Shown here: positions 8,054 to 17,901 of the stretch, in pieces
Numbering within the stretch: the first letter of the stretch is position 1
Layout: the number at the start of each line of letters is the position of its first letter
Assembly: GCA_036563485.1 (NCBI GenBank)
Contig: DATCMI010000001.1
Span: 1,613,501 to 1,677,500, forward strand
DNA: 64,000 bases
Direction: 5' to 3'
Source of the DNA: Sphingomicrobium sp.
GTDB lineage: Bacteria; Pseudomonadota; Alphaproteobacteria; Sphingomonadales; Sphingomonadaceae
Notes under the pieces: model-generated
Databases searched by the model: none
The model's input: the letters and a program-made list of their open reading frames with translations, nothing else
What the model was told of the DNA's origin: nothing
Position numbers and translations under genes: made by a program

Positions 8054-8779
8054 TCAGCCGTTCTTGCGCGCGGCCGCGATTGCGTCCTTGAGAGCGTCAT
8101 AGCCGACAGCGCCGTTCAGCACCCGGCTTCCCACCACGAAAACCGGCGTACCGGTTGCGCCAAGCTGCCCGGCAAGTTGGAAGTTCTGCTTGAGCTCCGC
8201 CTCGACCGCAGGGTCGGGCTTCGGCTCGGCCGGGATCCCTGCGACCCTGGCCGCTGCGCCCGTCGTTTCCGGTCCCGGCTTGCCGGCATTCCATTGCGCG
8301 CCGTGGAACTGGTTGAAGCGGCCCTGCTTGGAGGCTGCCAGCGCGAGGCGAGCGGCGGTGACACTTTCCGGCCCCAGGATCGGCAGCTCGCGATAGACTA
8401 CCCGGAGGCCCTTATCCTCTTGCAGCAGGCGGTCGACAATCGGGTTGCTCGCCTTGCAGTAAGGGCAGGCATAATCGTAAAATTCGACGAGCGTGATCTC
8501 AGGTTTCTCGGCGCCGCGCCACGAGCTTCCAAACGGCTTCTCCAGAGCCGCGCGATGAGCCGCCAGCACCGGCTCATATTGGGAGTCCCGCAGCGCATCG
8601 ACGGTCTCGCTGAGGATCTTCGGATCGGACAGCAGCCCTTGGCGGACGATCCGGCTGCTGATCGCATTCGGCACAGCGAACAGCAGCAGGGCGGCCGTTA
8701 TCAGCGCGCCGATGACGCCGCCGATCAGCGCCGGACCAAAGACGCCGCGCGGTTTCGCGGCCATGTTCGCTTCACTCAC
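8054..8779 (-). CDS. DsbA-family thiol-disulfide protein, membrane-anchored
   Basis: A 241-residue protein with an N-terminal membrane segment (about residues 14-36) and a periplasmic thioredoxin-like DSBA domain. ITLVEFYDYACPYCKASNP holds the CPYC active site and GATGTPVFVVGSRV holds the cis-proline loop, so it should be redox-active. Domain order resembles Com1/ScsC/BdbD-type proteins rather than classical DsbA. A coiled, charged stretch follows the membrane segment and could serve oligomerisation. The start is GTG at 8779, overlapping the stop of the M48 gene (GTGA); an ATG at 8764 is an alternative. Together the two genes look like an envelope protein quality-control pair. Confidence 0.87.
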   Translation of the reverse strand: MSEANMAAKPRGVFGPALIGGVIGALITAALLLFAVPNAISSRIVRQGLLSDPKILSETVDALRDSQYEPVLAAHRAALEKPFGSSWRGAEKPEITLVEFYDYACPYCKASNPIVDRLLQEDKGLRVVYRELPILGPESVTAARLALAASKQGRFNQFHGAQWNAGKPGPETTGAAARVAGIPAEPKPDPAVEAELKQNFQLAGQLGATGTPVFVVGSRVLNGAVGYDALKDAIAAARKNG

Positions 8780-10170
8780 TTCTTGGCGTCTTCCCTGTAG
8801 CGCTTGTCTTTCTTAGCGAGCTCAGCCTTGGACACCATCATGATATCCTGCGCCCGCAGGTAATCCGGTGTGCCGGCGGGGATGCCGCGCATCGCCACCT
8901 GAGCGCTCGCCAGCGCGAGCTTCGGATTGCCTTCGAGATTGTTGCGCTCCGCGGTCGCCAATGATGCCCGCGCCGCGTCACCTTCGCGGTCGTAGATGAT
9001 GCCGAGCTGGTACCAGGCGAACGGGTCCTGATTGTCCCGGTTGACCGCGGCCTTGAGCACTTGCTTCGCCTCGGCAAGGTTCTTGGGGTCTTGGGTTTCC
9101 ACCAATGCGTGGCCCAGCATTGCGGCGATCATCGGCGCATTGCCCGACCGTTCGACCGCTTCGCGGAGCACCGGCAGTGCTTCGGCAGGCTTGCCGCTTT
9201 CGAGCAGGATCTGTCCCTTGAGCTCTAGGAAATAAGGATCTGTCCGATCCACAGCGAGCAAGGCGTTCGCCTCCGCCAGCGCCGTGTCCGGGTAGCCGCC
9301 GAGGTGATAGGCGTAGGCGCGCGCATAATGGGCCGGCACGCTCTTGTCGGATTGGGGATAGCGCTGGGCCGCCTGCTTCGCGTTGGTGAAGCCGAGCAGC
9401 TTTGCCTTCACACGCTGGAACCGCGCTTCGAGCGCCGGGTCCGTCGCTTTCTTCCACGAAGGATCGGCTTCAACCTTCTGCCTCAGCGCCTGGATACGCT
9501 CCGACGACAAAGGGTGAGTCCGGTCGAAGCTGTCCTTTGCATAGATCGCGAGACGATATTCCTGGTTCTGCAGCTTGCCGAAGAAGTCGAGCATGCCCTG
9601 GCCGCTGATTCCCGATTGCGAGAGGAGCCGCACGCCGGTCGCGTCCGCAGTCGACTCCTGCGTGCGCGTGAACGCGAGCAGTCCGCCGAGCGCCGCCTGC
9701 TGGCCGGCCATCATGATGCCGAGACCGGCGTCGCCTGCTCCTGCGGCCATGGCGGCAGCGCCAAGTACGAGCGAGAGGATGGTGATGCCGGTCGCTTGCT
9801 TTTCGCCCTGGCCGCTGCGGATCACATCGCCCGCCATGACGTGCCCCAGCTCGTGGGCGACGACGCCCTGCACCTGGTTCACATTGTCGGCGACGGCGAT
9901 CAGGCCCGACTGCAAATAGACGGTCTGCCCCTGGGAGACGAAGGCGTTGATCTCGGGATCGTTGATCAGGACGACTTTGACGCTGTTCGGGTCGAGCCCG
10001 CCGGCGCGGATCAGCGGTTCGGCCATGTCGCTGAACAGCCGCTCCGTCTCCGTATCGCGGAGCACCTGGCCGGTGCCACTCTGCTGTGCGGCGGCGGGCT
10101 GCCAGGCCGACATGACCAGCATCAGCGCGAGCATCAGCATCCGCACGAAGCGGGAAATCGGCGACTTCAT
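8776..10170 (-). CDS. M48 family metalloprotease with TPR repeats (BepA-like)
   Basis: A 464-residue protein with a signal peptide (ending near AAAQQ) and a zinc metalloprotease domain. The HEXXH motif is in GVVAHELGHVMAGD and the third ligand region in TQESTADATGVRLL. The C-terminal half holds TPR-like helices (PYFLELKGQILLESG, PFAWYQLGIIYDREGD). The arrangement matches BepA/YfgC, a periplasmic protease and chaperone that helps assemble or clear outer membrane beta-barrels. It shares an operon with the DsbA-like gene; in E. coli BepA works on the disulfide-containing LptD, so the pairing makes sense, though that is inference here. Confidence 0.88.
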   Translation of the reverse strand: MKSPISRFVRMLMLALMLVMSAWQPAAAQQSGTGQVLRDTETERLFSDMAEPLIRAGGLDPNSVKVVLINDPEINAFVSQGQTVYLQSGLIAVADNVNQVQGVVAHELGHVMAGDVIRSGQGEKQATGITILSLVLGAAAMAAGAGDAGLGIMMAGQQAALGGLLAFTRTQESTADATGVRLLSQSGISGQGMLDFFGKLQNQEYRLAIYAKDSFDRTHPLSSERIQALRQKVEADPSWKKATDPALEARFQRVKAKLLGFTNAKQAAQRYPQSDKSVPAHYARAYAYHLGGYPDTALAEANALLAVDRTDPYFLELKGQILLESGKPAEALPVLREAVERSGNAPMIAAMLGHALVETQDPKNLAEAKQVLKAAVNRDNQDPFAWYQLGIIYDREGDAARASLATAERNNLEGNPKLALASAQVAMRGIPAGTPDYLRAQDIMMVSKAELAKKDKRYREDAKK

Positions 10171-10223
10171 GGGCGAGCGATTACCATTTCCGCCGCTGAA
10201 CCGGGCCTGAAAGCGAGAGCGCA

Positions 10224-10250
10224 GGCCGTCCGCATTGGCGTCGGACGGCC
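10224..10250 (-). other. intergenic hairpin without U-tract
   Basis: GGCCGTCCG and CGGACGGCC form a perfect nine-base-pair stem around a nine-base loop, between the RNase E stop and the M48 start. No T-run follows on either strand, so it is not a classic terminator. It may protect the rne 3' end or act with Rho. Confidence 0.45.
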
Positions 10251-10263
10251 CACACGCTGCAGC

Positions 10264-12750
10264 CTAGCCGAACGTGCGCTGCCACCATCCGCGGCGGGGC
10301 GGCCCGCTCGATTCTTCGACGGCGGTGTCGTTGTTCGCAGCGGGCGCGGGCTTCGCCTCGGGCGCACTGGCCTCCGGCTCGGCAGTTGCCTGGGCTTCCG
10401 CGTCGACCGGCGCAGCCTCGTCTGCGGCAGCGGCCTTGGTCCGCCGCTTGCGCGCGGGCTTTGCCGGCGGCGCGGCCTGGTCGACGGTTTCGGCCGGCGG
10501 CGCGTCGGCGGGCGCAGGCTCTGGGACCGTGACTTCGGCTTCCGCAGCGGCCTTTTTCGACCGGCGGCGCTTCGGCTTCGGTTCCTCTGCCGGAGCGGTC
10601 TCGGCGATCGGCGGCTCGTCCTCGATCGGGCGCTCGACCATTGGCGAGCTGTCCGGCTGAACGCTCACTTCGGCCTCCTGCTCGGCCGGTGCAGCCTTGC
10701 CCCGGCGGCTGCGCGTACGGCGGCGCTTGCCGCCTTCCGGCTCATCAGCGGGCGCTTCGGCCTCGACCGGCGCTTGCTCCGGCGCGACATCGGCCTGGTC
10801 GCCAGCAGCGGAAGCATCGCTGTCCTGATGCTCGTCCTGGCCGCCTTCGCGGCGATTGCGGCCGCGGCCGCCACGACGCCGACGGCGCCGACGGCGGCCA
10901 TTGCGCTCATCCGCTTCGCCGCGGCTCTCCGCCTGCTCTTCGGATTCCTCGTCCTCGTCGTCGCTGTCGACGATCGCGTCTTCCTCGTCCTCGTCCTCGA
11001 ACTGCGGCGGCGCTTCGGCGACCGGCTGCGGGACCGCGACAGGCCGCGGACCTGAGCTCTCGACGGTCATCCGCGCGCCTTCAAAGCTTTCGTCGATCAG
11101 CACTTCGATCGAGACGCCGTAGCGCTGCTCGATTTCGGCGAGCTCGCCGCGCTTCTTGTTGAGCACGTAGACGGCCGCCTCGCGACCGGCGCGCAGGCAT
11201 ACCTTCTGGCCGCGGCCGCGCGCCGCCTCGTCCTCAATGATTCGAAGCGCCGAAAGGCCCGCCGACGCGGCGGTACGCATGAGCCCGGTGCCTTCGCAAT
11301 GCGGGCACGCCTTGGTCGACGCCTCGAGGACTCCGGTGCGCAGGCGCTGGCGGCTCATCTCCATCAGGCCGAAGCTGGAGATGCGGCCGACCTGGATGCG
11401 GGCGCGGTCGTTCTTCAGCGCCTCCTTCATCGCCTTCTCGACCTTACGGACGTGGCTCGACTGCTCCATGTCGATGAAGTCGATGACGACGAGGCCGGCC
11501 ATGTCGCGGAGGCGAAGCTGGCGCGCGATTTCCTGCGCCGCTTCGAGGTTCGTCATGAAGGCGGTCTGCTCGATGTTGTGCTCGCGCGTGGAGCGACCCG
11601 AGTTGATGTCGATCGAGACCAGGGCTTCCGTCGGGTTGATCACTAGGTAGCCGCCGGACTTCAGCTGCACGACCGGCTGGTACATGGCGCTGAGCTGGTC
11701 CTCGACCCCGGAGCGCTGGAACAAGGGCGTGCTCTCGGTGTGCAGCTTCACGCGCTTCACGTGGCTCGGCATGAGCAGCTTCATGAAGCCGCGCGCCGCC
11801 TTATAGCCTTCCTCGCCCTCGACGCAGACTTCGTCGATCTCGCGATGATAGAGGTCGCGGATCGCGCGCTTGATGAGGTCGCTGTCGCGATAGATCAGCG
11901 CCGGCGCGGTGCTGCCGAGCGTGCGCTCGCGAATCTCATCCCACAGGCGGGCGAGATAGTCGAAGTCGCGCTTGATCTCGGTCTTGGTGCGCTGAAGCCC
12001 CGCCGTGCGGACGATTAAGCCCATCGACTTCGGCAGGTTCAAGTCGCTCATGATCGACTTCAGCCGCTTGCGGTCGGCGCCGTTGGAGATCTTGCGGGAA
12101 ATGCCGCCGCCGTGGCTGGTGTTCGGCATCAGCACGCAATAGCGGCCGGCGAGGCTGAGATAGGTGGTCAGGGCCGCGCCCTTGTTGCCGCGCTCTTCCT
12201 TGACGACCTGGACCAGCAGCACCTGGCGGCGCTGGATCACATCCTGGATCTTGTAGCGGCGGCGCAGCGCCTGACGCTTCTTGCGAAGTTCGTCCGCGGC
12301 GGACTCGTCTACCGGCGATCGGGCGGAGCCGGTGCCGGTTTCCTCGGCGCCATGGTCGCCTTCATCGCCGTGGTGATCCTCGGCATCCTCGCCGTGATCG
12401 TCATGATCGCCCTCGTAGCCGTTGTCATATTCGGCGGACCGGAGCCGCTCTTCCTCCGCGGCGTGCTCGGCTTCTTCGCGGAGCAGCGCTTCGCGGTCGG
12501 CCTTCGGGATTTGATAATAATCCGGGTGGATTTCGCTGAAGGCCAGGAAGCCGTGACGGTTTCCGCCATAATCAATGAACGCCGCCTGGAGCGACGGTTC
12601 TACCCTGGTGACCTTGGCGAGATAGATATTGCCTTTGAGCTGCTTGTGCTCAGCGGATTCGAAGTCAAACTCCTCGATCCGGTTTCCTTTGACGACCGCG
12701 ACCCGGGTCTCTTCCGGGTGGCGCGCATCGATCAGCATGCGCATGGACAT
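10264..12750 (-). CDS. rne: ribonuclease E/G family endoribonuclease
   Basis: An 828-residue enzyme that starts mRNA decay and matures rRNA and tRNA. It begins MSMRMLIDARHPEETRVAVV. An S1 domain follows (NIYLAKVTRVEPSLQAAFID, continuing YGGNRHGFL), interrupted by an acidic and His-rich insertion (EGDHDDHGEDAEDHHGDEGD region). Then come the RNase H-like and DNase I-like catalytic regions with LVVIDFIDM, and the zinc-link CPHCEGTG that joins dimers. The last 260 residues are disordered, alternating acidic, Arg-rich (RRRRRRGGRGRNRR) and Ala/Pro-rich segments, as expected for a degradosome scaffold. GGAG lies about nine bases before the ATG. Confidence 0.94.
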   Translation of the reverse strand: MSMRMLIDARHPEETRVAVVKGNRIEEFDFESAEHKQLKGNIYLAKVTRVEPSLQAAFIDYGGNRHGFLAFSEIHPDYYQIPKADREALLREEAEHAAEEERLRSAEYDNGYEGDHDDHGEDAEDHHGDEGDHGAEETGTGSARSPVDESAADELRKKRQALRRRYKIQDVIQRRQVLLVQVVKEERGNKGAALTTYLSLAGRYCVLMPNTSHGGGISRKISNGADRKRLKSIMSDLNLPKSMGLIVRTAGLQRTKTEIKRDFDYLARLWDEIRERTLGSTAPALIYRDSDLIKRAIRDLYHREIDEVCVEGEEGYKAARGFMKLLMPSHVKRVKLHTESTPLFQRSGVEDQLSAMYQPVVQLKSGGYLVINPTEALVSIDINSGRSTREHNIEQTAFMTNLEAAQEIARQLRLRDMAGLVVIDFIDMEQSSHVRKVEKAMKEALKNDRARIQVGRISSFGLMEMSRQRLRTGVLEASTKACPHCEGTGLMRTAASAGLSALRIIEDEAARGRGQKVCLRAGREAAVYVLNKKRGELAEIEQRYGVSIEVLIDESFEGARMTVESSGPRPVAVPQPVAEAPPQFEDEDEEDAIVDSDDEDEESEEQAESRGEADERNGRRRRRRRRGGRGRNRREGGQDEHQDSDASAAGDQADVAPEQAPVEAEAPADEPEGGKRRRTRSRRGKAAPAEQEAEVSVQPDSSPMVERPIEDEPPIAETAPAEEPKPKRRRSKKAAAEAEVTVPEPAPADAPPAETVDQAAPPAKPARKRRTKAAAADEAAPVDAEAQATAEPEASAPEAKPAPAANNDTAVEESSGPPRRGWWQRTFG

Positions 12751-13192
12751 TGAATTTTCTCCGTGCGCGCGGGTTCAGCGTTCGGACGCTCCGGCGCGCA
12801 ATGACTGTGGCCTCGCCGCCGGCGCGAAGGCGCGGCGGGACGGCAGACCTGTTGAAAAGCGTGTCTGCTCGAACAGCCATCCGGCAACGGTGCACCGGGA
12901 ATGCGCCGGCCGCTTCCTTGCAGAGCGGACCATGGGCATTCTGTGGCGTCATTCGAGCGTCAACCTCGTGAAACCGCGCGCCGTCGCACCGGCCGCGGCA
13001 TGGTTATTCCGGGCAGGAGCGCCGGAAAGCAGTTTCGGTTAGCACCGCAGAGTCGCACCCGCAACACTTCCTGCCGGCTCTTGAGCGCGTTTCCTTGGCT
13101 CCCGACGCTGGGTTAGCGGAGCGCGATTGCGCTGCGATCAGCCGCAATTTTCCGTTAACCATATCCGCGTGATACAAGGGCGTGTGAGATCA
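12751..13192. other. divergent intergenic region holding the rne leader and amidase promoter
   Basis: About 440 bases between divergent rne and the amidase gene. On the rne side the sequence is rich in GC hairpins (for example CGCCGCGCC facing GGCGCGGCG-like sequence), consistent with a long structured rne leader; many bacteria autoregulate rne through its 5' end. No confident -35/-10 pair was found on either side. No gene is supported here. Confidence 0.4.
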
Positions 13193-14053
13193 ATGGGTTG
13201 GGGCATGGAACGGGTGGGCAGACGAGGGCTGATCGCCGGAGCCGGGCTGCTCGTCCTCGTGGGCGGGGGCGCGGCGCTGTCGCTGACCAGCCGCAGCGGC
13301 GCTGCCGCGCAATCCAGCCTTACGGTGAATGTGCCGCCGCCCGTCAGCGACCGCATCTATGCGGCGCCGCAAGCGCGCGGACGTCCGATTGTCGTGCTCG
13401 ACGCGGGCCATGGCGGCCACGACCCCGGAGCGACGAGTGTCTCGGGCCAGGTGAGCGAAAAGGATTTGACGCTCGAGCTTGCCCGTGAGCTTCGCGACAA
13501 GCTGGTCGAACGGGGCCGGGTTCGCGTCGCGATGACTCGCGATGGCGACCGTTATCTGCTCCTCGACGACCGGGCAGCGGTTGCGCGCCGGCTCAACGCG
13601 GCGATGTTCGTGTCGCTGCACATGGACAGCGCGCCCAATCCGCTCGCTCGCGGTGCTACGGTATATTCGTTGTCCGACGTCGCTTCCGATGCCGAAGCCG
13701 CACGCGTCGCGGCGGCGGAAAATGCCGGCGCCCGGACCGATGCTCGCGCGGGCACCGTCGAGGCTGCACTGGCCGACCTCGCTACGCAGTCGCAGATGGC
13801 CGCGTCGGCGGGTCTTGCGTCGCGGCTCGTCAGTCGTTCAGCGGGGCGTTTTGGCCTGCGCCCGGACCCGCACCGGTTTGCGGCCTTCCACGTCCTTCGG
13901 CGCGCCGAAGCGCCCGCCGTGTTGTTCGAGGCGGGCTATATCAGCAACGCCGACGATGAAGTGCTCCTTCGCTCGCCCGATCAGCGCGCGAAGATGGTGC
14001 TTGCGCTTGCCCAGGCGATCGAAGCCGACGTTGCGGCGCACGCGCGTCGCTAA
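13193..14053 (+). CDS. N-acetylmuramoyl-L-alanine amidase (Amidase_3)
   Basis: A 286-residue exported zinc amidase that cuts the bond between MurNAc and the stem peptide of peptidoglycan. An N-terminal signal or anchor segment (RRGLIAGAGLLVLVGGG) is followed by the catalytic domain: VVLDAGHGGHDPGA with the first zinc histidine, SEKDLTLELA with the glutamate, FVSLHMDS with the second histidine, and VLFEAGYISNADDE with the catalytic glutamate. There is no AMIN domain, so septal targeting must come from elsewhere. The start at 13193 is chosen because the signal segment begins shortly after; the frame continues 22 codons upstream. PBP1A follows 53 bases downstream on the same strand. Confidence 0.9.
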   Translation: MGWGMERVGRRGLIAGAGLLVLVGGGAALSLTSRSGAAAQSSLTVNVPPPVSDRIYAAPQARGRPIVVLDAGHGGHDPGATSVSGQVSEKDLTLELARELRDKLVERGRVRVAMTRDGDRYLLLDDRAAVARRLNAAMFVSLHMDSAPNPLARGATVYSLSDVASDAEAARVAAAENAGARTDARAGTVEAALADLATQSQMAASAGLASRLVSRSAGRFGLRPDPHRFAAFHVLRRAEAPAVLFEAGYISNADDEVLLRSPDQRAKMVLALAQAIEADVAAHARR

Positions 14054-14106
14054 CGGCATTAACCGGCTTTCCGCACCAGCGCCGAACGGCTAGACGCACC
14101 AGTCGA

Positions 14107-16743
14107 ATGAATTCCGAGCCGCTGACCGTCCCCCGCCGCCGATCCCCGGACCTCGTCGCCTTCAACCGGAGGGTGCGTGACCGGCTCGACCCCTTGTGGG
14201 CGCACAAATGGGTGCGGTGGCTGGTGTGGCTTTTCGCCGGCGGACTTCTCCTGTTTGCCGCAATGTGGGTCTATTTCGCGAGCGGCCTTCCGTCGTCCCA
14301 AACCCTGCTCGCCTACCAGGCGCCGCTGCCCACCAATGTCCGCGGCTATAACGGCGACCCGATCCAGACCTTCGCCCGCGAGCGGCGGGTCGAGCTGTCC
14401 TACGACGAATATCCGCCGCTCGTTCTCCAGGCCTTCATTTCCGCCGAGGACAAAGGCTTCTTCAGCCATCACGGGATCGACATTCCGGGCCTGATCGGCG
14501 CCGTCGCCGACTTCACCGCGAAGAGCGTAACCGGCGGCGGCCGCGCGAAAGGCGGTTCGACGATCACCCAGCAGGTCGCCAAATATCTGCTGAAGGACGA
14601 CACCTACAGCGTCGGCCGTAAGGCCCGTGAGGCGATCCTGGCCTTCCGGCTGGAGGACACGCTTTCGAAGCAGCAGATCCTGGAGATCTACCTCAATTCC
14701 ATCTTCCTCGGGCGTAATGCTTACGGCGTACAGGCCGCATCACGCGCTTATTTTGACAAGGACGTCAACGAGCTGACGCTGCCGCAGGCCGCATATCTCG
14801 CGGTGCTTCCGAAGGCGCCGGCCAATTACGACCCGGTCCGGGCCACGCAGCGTGCACTCGACCGCCGCAACTATGTCCTCCGCGAAATGTACCGCAACGG
14901 CTACATTAGCGAGGCGCAGTGGGAAGAGGCCGCCGCGACGTCGCTCGGCACCATCCGCTACGGCAGCAATGAAAAGTTCGTGCAGCAGGGCGGCTACTTC
15001 ATGGAAGAAGTCCGGCGCGAGCTGATCAAGAGGTTCGGCGAGGATGCCGACAACGGCTCCAATAGCCTCTATGCCGGCGGCCTGTGGGTTCGTTCGTCGA
15101 TGGACCCGAAGATGCAGGATCCGGCCGCCGAGGCGCTGCGCGACGGGCTCGTGAAATTCGGCGGCGGCACCGCATGGGCCGACACCGGGCTCAGCGTCCA
15201 TGTCGACAAGGACTGGGCGGGGCAGCTCGACCGGGCGCCCGTCGGTACCGGCTATCCCGACTGGATCAAGGCCGTGGTGCTGTCGAAGGCCGGCGGCGCG
15301 GCGACGATCGGCTTCAAGAATGGCACGACCGGCACGCTGCCCGCATCGGGCGCGTCGATGCCGATCCGCGGGGTCGGCGGCGCAGCCTTCGGCGCGCTCA
15401 AGCCGGGCATGGTGATCATCGTCAAGGAAAGCTCGCCCGGCACCTATGCTCTGCGATCGGTGCCGAAGATTTCGGGCGGCATGCTGGTCGAGGAGGTGAA
15501 GACCGGGCGCGTCCTTGCGATGCAGGGCGGATTCGACGTTCTCGGGTCGAGCTATAATCGTGCGACGCAGGCCCTTCGCCAGCCGGGTTCGACGTTCAAG
15601 CCGATCGTCTACGTGACCGCACTCGAAAACGGCATGACCCCGTCGACCATCCTCGTCGATGCGCCTTATTGCGTCTGGCAGGGCGCCGGCCTCGGCCAGA
15701 AGTGCTTCGTCAACTTCGACCGCCGTTCGGCGGGCCCCCACACGCTGCGCTGGGGTGTCGAGCAGTCGCGCAACTTGATGACCGTTCGCGCCGCATCGGC
15801 AGTCGGCATTCCGAAGGTCACGGACACTGCCCGCAAGCTCGGCGTCGGCGACTATGACAATTATCTCTCGATCGCGCTCGGCGCCGGCGACACCACGGTC
15901 GCGCGGCTCGTCAACGCTTATGCGATCCTGGCCAATCAGGGCCGGTCGGTGAAGCCGACGTTCATCGATTATGTTTCCGACCGCAATGGCAAGGTCATCT
16001 ACCGCGCCGACGACCGCTGCGCCGTCATGGGGACCTGCAATGCGCGGGACTACAATGGCGGGGCGATGCCGCGCCCGCCGAGCCGCACGCGGCAGGTCCT
16101 CAACCCGATGGCGGCGTTCCAGATGGTCCACGTCATGGAAGGCGTGATCGAGCGCGGCACCGCGACCGTCCTCCGCGACCTCGACCGCCCGCTGTTCGGC
16201 AAGACCGGCACCACCAACGGCCCGACCAATGTGTGGTTCGTCGGCGGGACGCCGGACATCGTTGCCGGCGTCTATGTCGGATACGACAACCCCAAGCCGA
16301 TGGGCGGCTGGGCGCAGGGCGGACGCATCTCGGCGCCGATCTGGAAGCAGTGGGCGAAGGTTGCGCTGAAGGATGCGCCGAAGACGCCGTTCGTCGCGCC
16401 CAAGGGCATTCGCTGGGTGCGCGTCGACCGGGCGAGCGGAAAGCCGGTGTTCGGCACCTTCCCAACGACCGAGGACCCGAAGTCGGGCGTGATCTGGGAG
16501 GCATTCCAGCCGCAGACGGATGTCGTCGAACGCGGGCGCAGCTCGATGGGCGACCCTTATGGTCCGCAATATCTGTCGCTGTGGCAGGAAGCGGCCCGCG
16601 CTGCGGCCCAGCCGAGGCCTGAGGAAAGCTCCGACGAGCCCGCGCCGGTGCCCGCACCGCGGCGGAGGCCCCGACCGCCGGTCGCCACCGCGCCTGAACC
16701 TCAGGCGCAGCCTGGCAACTTGCCAACTCAGAACGCGCTCTAG
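14107..16743 (+). CDS. penicillin-binding protein 1A, bifunctional transglycosylase/transpeptidase
   Basis: An 878-residue class A PBP that polymerises glycan strands and cross-links stem peptides. One membrane segment (about residues 38-62) is followed by the GT51 domain: ISAEDKGFFSHHGID with the catalytic glutamate, and KGGSTITQQVAKYLL. A PCB/OB-like insertion follows, then the transpeptidase with S495-T-F-K498, SRN in VEQSRNLMT, and K699-T-G. The C-terminus is a Pro/Arg-rich tail ending NLPTQNAL. Length is as expected for the family. It follows the amidase gene, which suggests joint control of wall growth. Confidence 0.94.
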   Translation: MNSEPLTVPRRRSPDLVAFNRRVRDRLDPLWAHKWVRWLVWLFAGGLLLFAAMWVYFASGLPSSQTLLAYQAPLPTNVRGYNGDPIQTFARERRVELSYDEYPPLVLQAFISAEDKGFFSHHGIDIPGLIGAVADFTAKSVTGGGRAKGGSTITQQVAKYLLKDDTYSVGRKAREAILAFRLEDTLSKQQILEIYLNSIFLGRNAYGVQAASRAYFDKDVNELTLPQAAYLAVLPKAPANYDPVRATQRALDRRNYVLREMYRNGYISEAQWEEAAATSLGTIRYGSNEKFVQQGGYFMEEVRRELIKRFGEDADNGSNSLYAGGLWVRSSMDPKMQDPAAEALRDGLVKFGGGTAWADTGLSVHVDKDWAGQLDRAPVGTGYPDWIKAVVLSKAGGAATIGFKNGTTGTLPASGASMPIRGVGGAAFGALKPGMVIIVKESSPGTYALRSVPKISGGMLVEEVKTGRVLAMQGGFDVLGSSYNRATQALRQPGSTFKPIVYVTALENGMTPSTILVDAPYCVWQGAGLGQKCFVNFDRRSAGPHTLRWGVEQSRNLMTVRAASAVGIPKVTDTARKLGVGDYDNYLSIALGAGDTTVARLVNAYAILANQGRSVKPTFIDYVSDRNGKVIYRADDRCAVMGTCNARDYNGGAMPRPPSRTRQVLNPMAAFQMVHVMEGVIERGTATVLRDLDRPLFGKTGTTNGPTNVWFVGGTPDIVAGVYVGYDNPKPMGGWAQGGRISAPIWKQWAKVALKDAPKTPFVAPKGIRWVRVDRASGKPVFGTFPTTEDPKSGVIWEAFQPQTDVVERGRSSMGDPYGPQYLSLWQEAARAAAQPRPEESSDEPAPVPAPRRRPRPPVATAPEPQAQPGNLPTQNAL

Positions 16744-16773
16744 TACGCGCCTCGCCAGAAGAGGTTTTGAACA

Positions 16774-17901
16774 ATGCGCGCCGAAGCGCAGGCCCATATC
16801 GACCAGATCAATGCCGCGACTGCGCTGCTGCGCCGGTTCCTCGACTGGGACCGGGCGCTCAAGCGCCTCGACGAGCTGAACGCCAAAGTCGAGGATTCAA
16901 CGCTCTGGGACGATCCCAAGGCGGCGCAGGACGTCATGCGCGAGCGGCGGCGCCTCGAGGAAGCGATCGGTGCGACGCGGACGCTCGAGCGGGAGCTGGC
17001 GGACACGTCCGAGTTGATCGAGCTTGCCGAGAGCGAAGGCGACGATGCGCTGGTCGATGACGCAATCCGCAGCCTCGGCGAACTGGCGGAGCGCGCCGAG
17101 AAGGACAAGGTCGCCGCGCTGCTCGCCGGCGAGGCCGATCCCAACAACGCTTATGTCGAGATCAACGCCGGCGCCGGCGGCACCGAGAGCCAGGACTGGG
17201 CCGAGATGCTGCTGCGCATGTATACGCGCTGGGGCGAGCGGCACGGAATGAAGGTCGAGATGATCGATCACCATTCGGGCGAGCAGGCGGGGATCAAGTC
17301 CGCGACAATCCTCGTCAAAGGCGAGAACGCCTACGGCAATCTGAAGACGGAGAGCGGCGTCCACCGGCTGGTCCGGATCAGCCCGTATGACGCCAACGCC
17401 CGCCGCCACACCAGCTTTTCCAGCGTCTGGGTCTATCCGGAAGTCGACGACGACATCGACATCCAGATCAATGAAGCCGAACTGCGCATCGATACCTATC
17501 GCGCGTCCGGCGCTGGCGGGCAGCACGTCAACACCACCGACAGCGCGGTGCGGATCACGCACATTCCGACCGGGATCGTCGTCGCCTGCCAGAACGAGCG
17601 ATCGCAGCACAAGAACCGCGCCTCCGCGTTCAAGCAGCTGAAGGCGCGGCTTTATGAGGCAGAGCTTCAGAAGCGGGAGGCGGAGGCCAATGCCGCCAAT
17701 GCGGCAAAGACCGACATCGGCTGGGGTCACCAGATCCGGTCTTACGTGCTGCAGCCGTATCAGCTGGTGAAGGATCTGCGCACCGGGGTGACTTCGACAG
17801 CGCCAGGTGACGTGCTCGACGGCGACCTCGATCGCTTCATGGCCGCAGCCTTGTCGCAGCGCGTGACTGGTGAAACCGTCGAGGTCGAGGATGTGGAATA
17901 G
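16774..17901 (+). CDS. prfB: peptide chain release factor 2
   Basis: A 375-residue class I release factor that terminates translation at UGA and UAA. The GGQ motif is G248-G249-Q250 in [16 protein letters not shown]. The stop-codon recognition tripeptide appears as SPY in [13 protein letters not shown] where E. coli RF2 has SPF. The N-terminal coiled-coil domain is complete. The reading frame is uninterrupted from the ATG, so the +1 programmed frameshift known from enterobacterial prfB is absent. The last 11 bases overlap the methyltransferase gene. Confidence 0.95.
   Translation: MRAEAQAHIDQINAATALLRRFLDWDRALKRLDELNAKVEDSTLWDDPKAAQDVMRERRRLEEAIGATRTLERELADTSELIELAESEGDDALVDDAIRSLGELAERAEKDKVAALLAGEADPNNAYVEINAGAGGTESQDWAEMLLRMYTRWGERHGMKVEMIDHHSGEQAGIKSATILVKGENAYGNLKTESGVHRLVRISPYDANARRHTSFSSVWVYPEVDDDIDIQINEAELRIDTYRASGAGGQHVNTTDSAVRITHIPTGIVVACQNERSQHKNRASAFKQLKARLYEAELQKREAEANAANAAKTDIGWGHQIRSYVLQPYQLVKDLRTGVTSTAPGDVLDGDLDRFMAAALSQRVTGETVEVEDVE

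Noticed and set aside
16774-17901. Possible programmed frameshift in prfB
   Set aside because: The frame is continuous from the ATG to the GGQ motif and beyond, with no internal stop, so no frameshift is needed.
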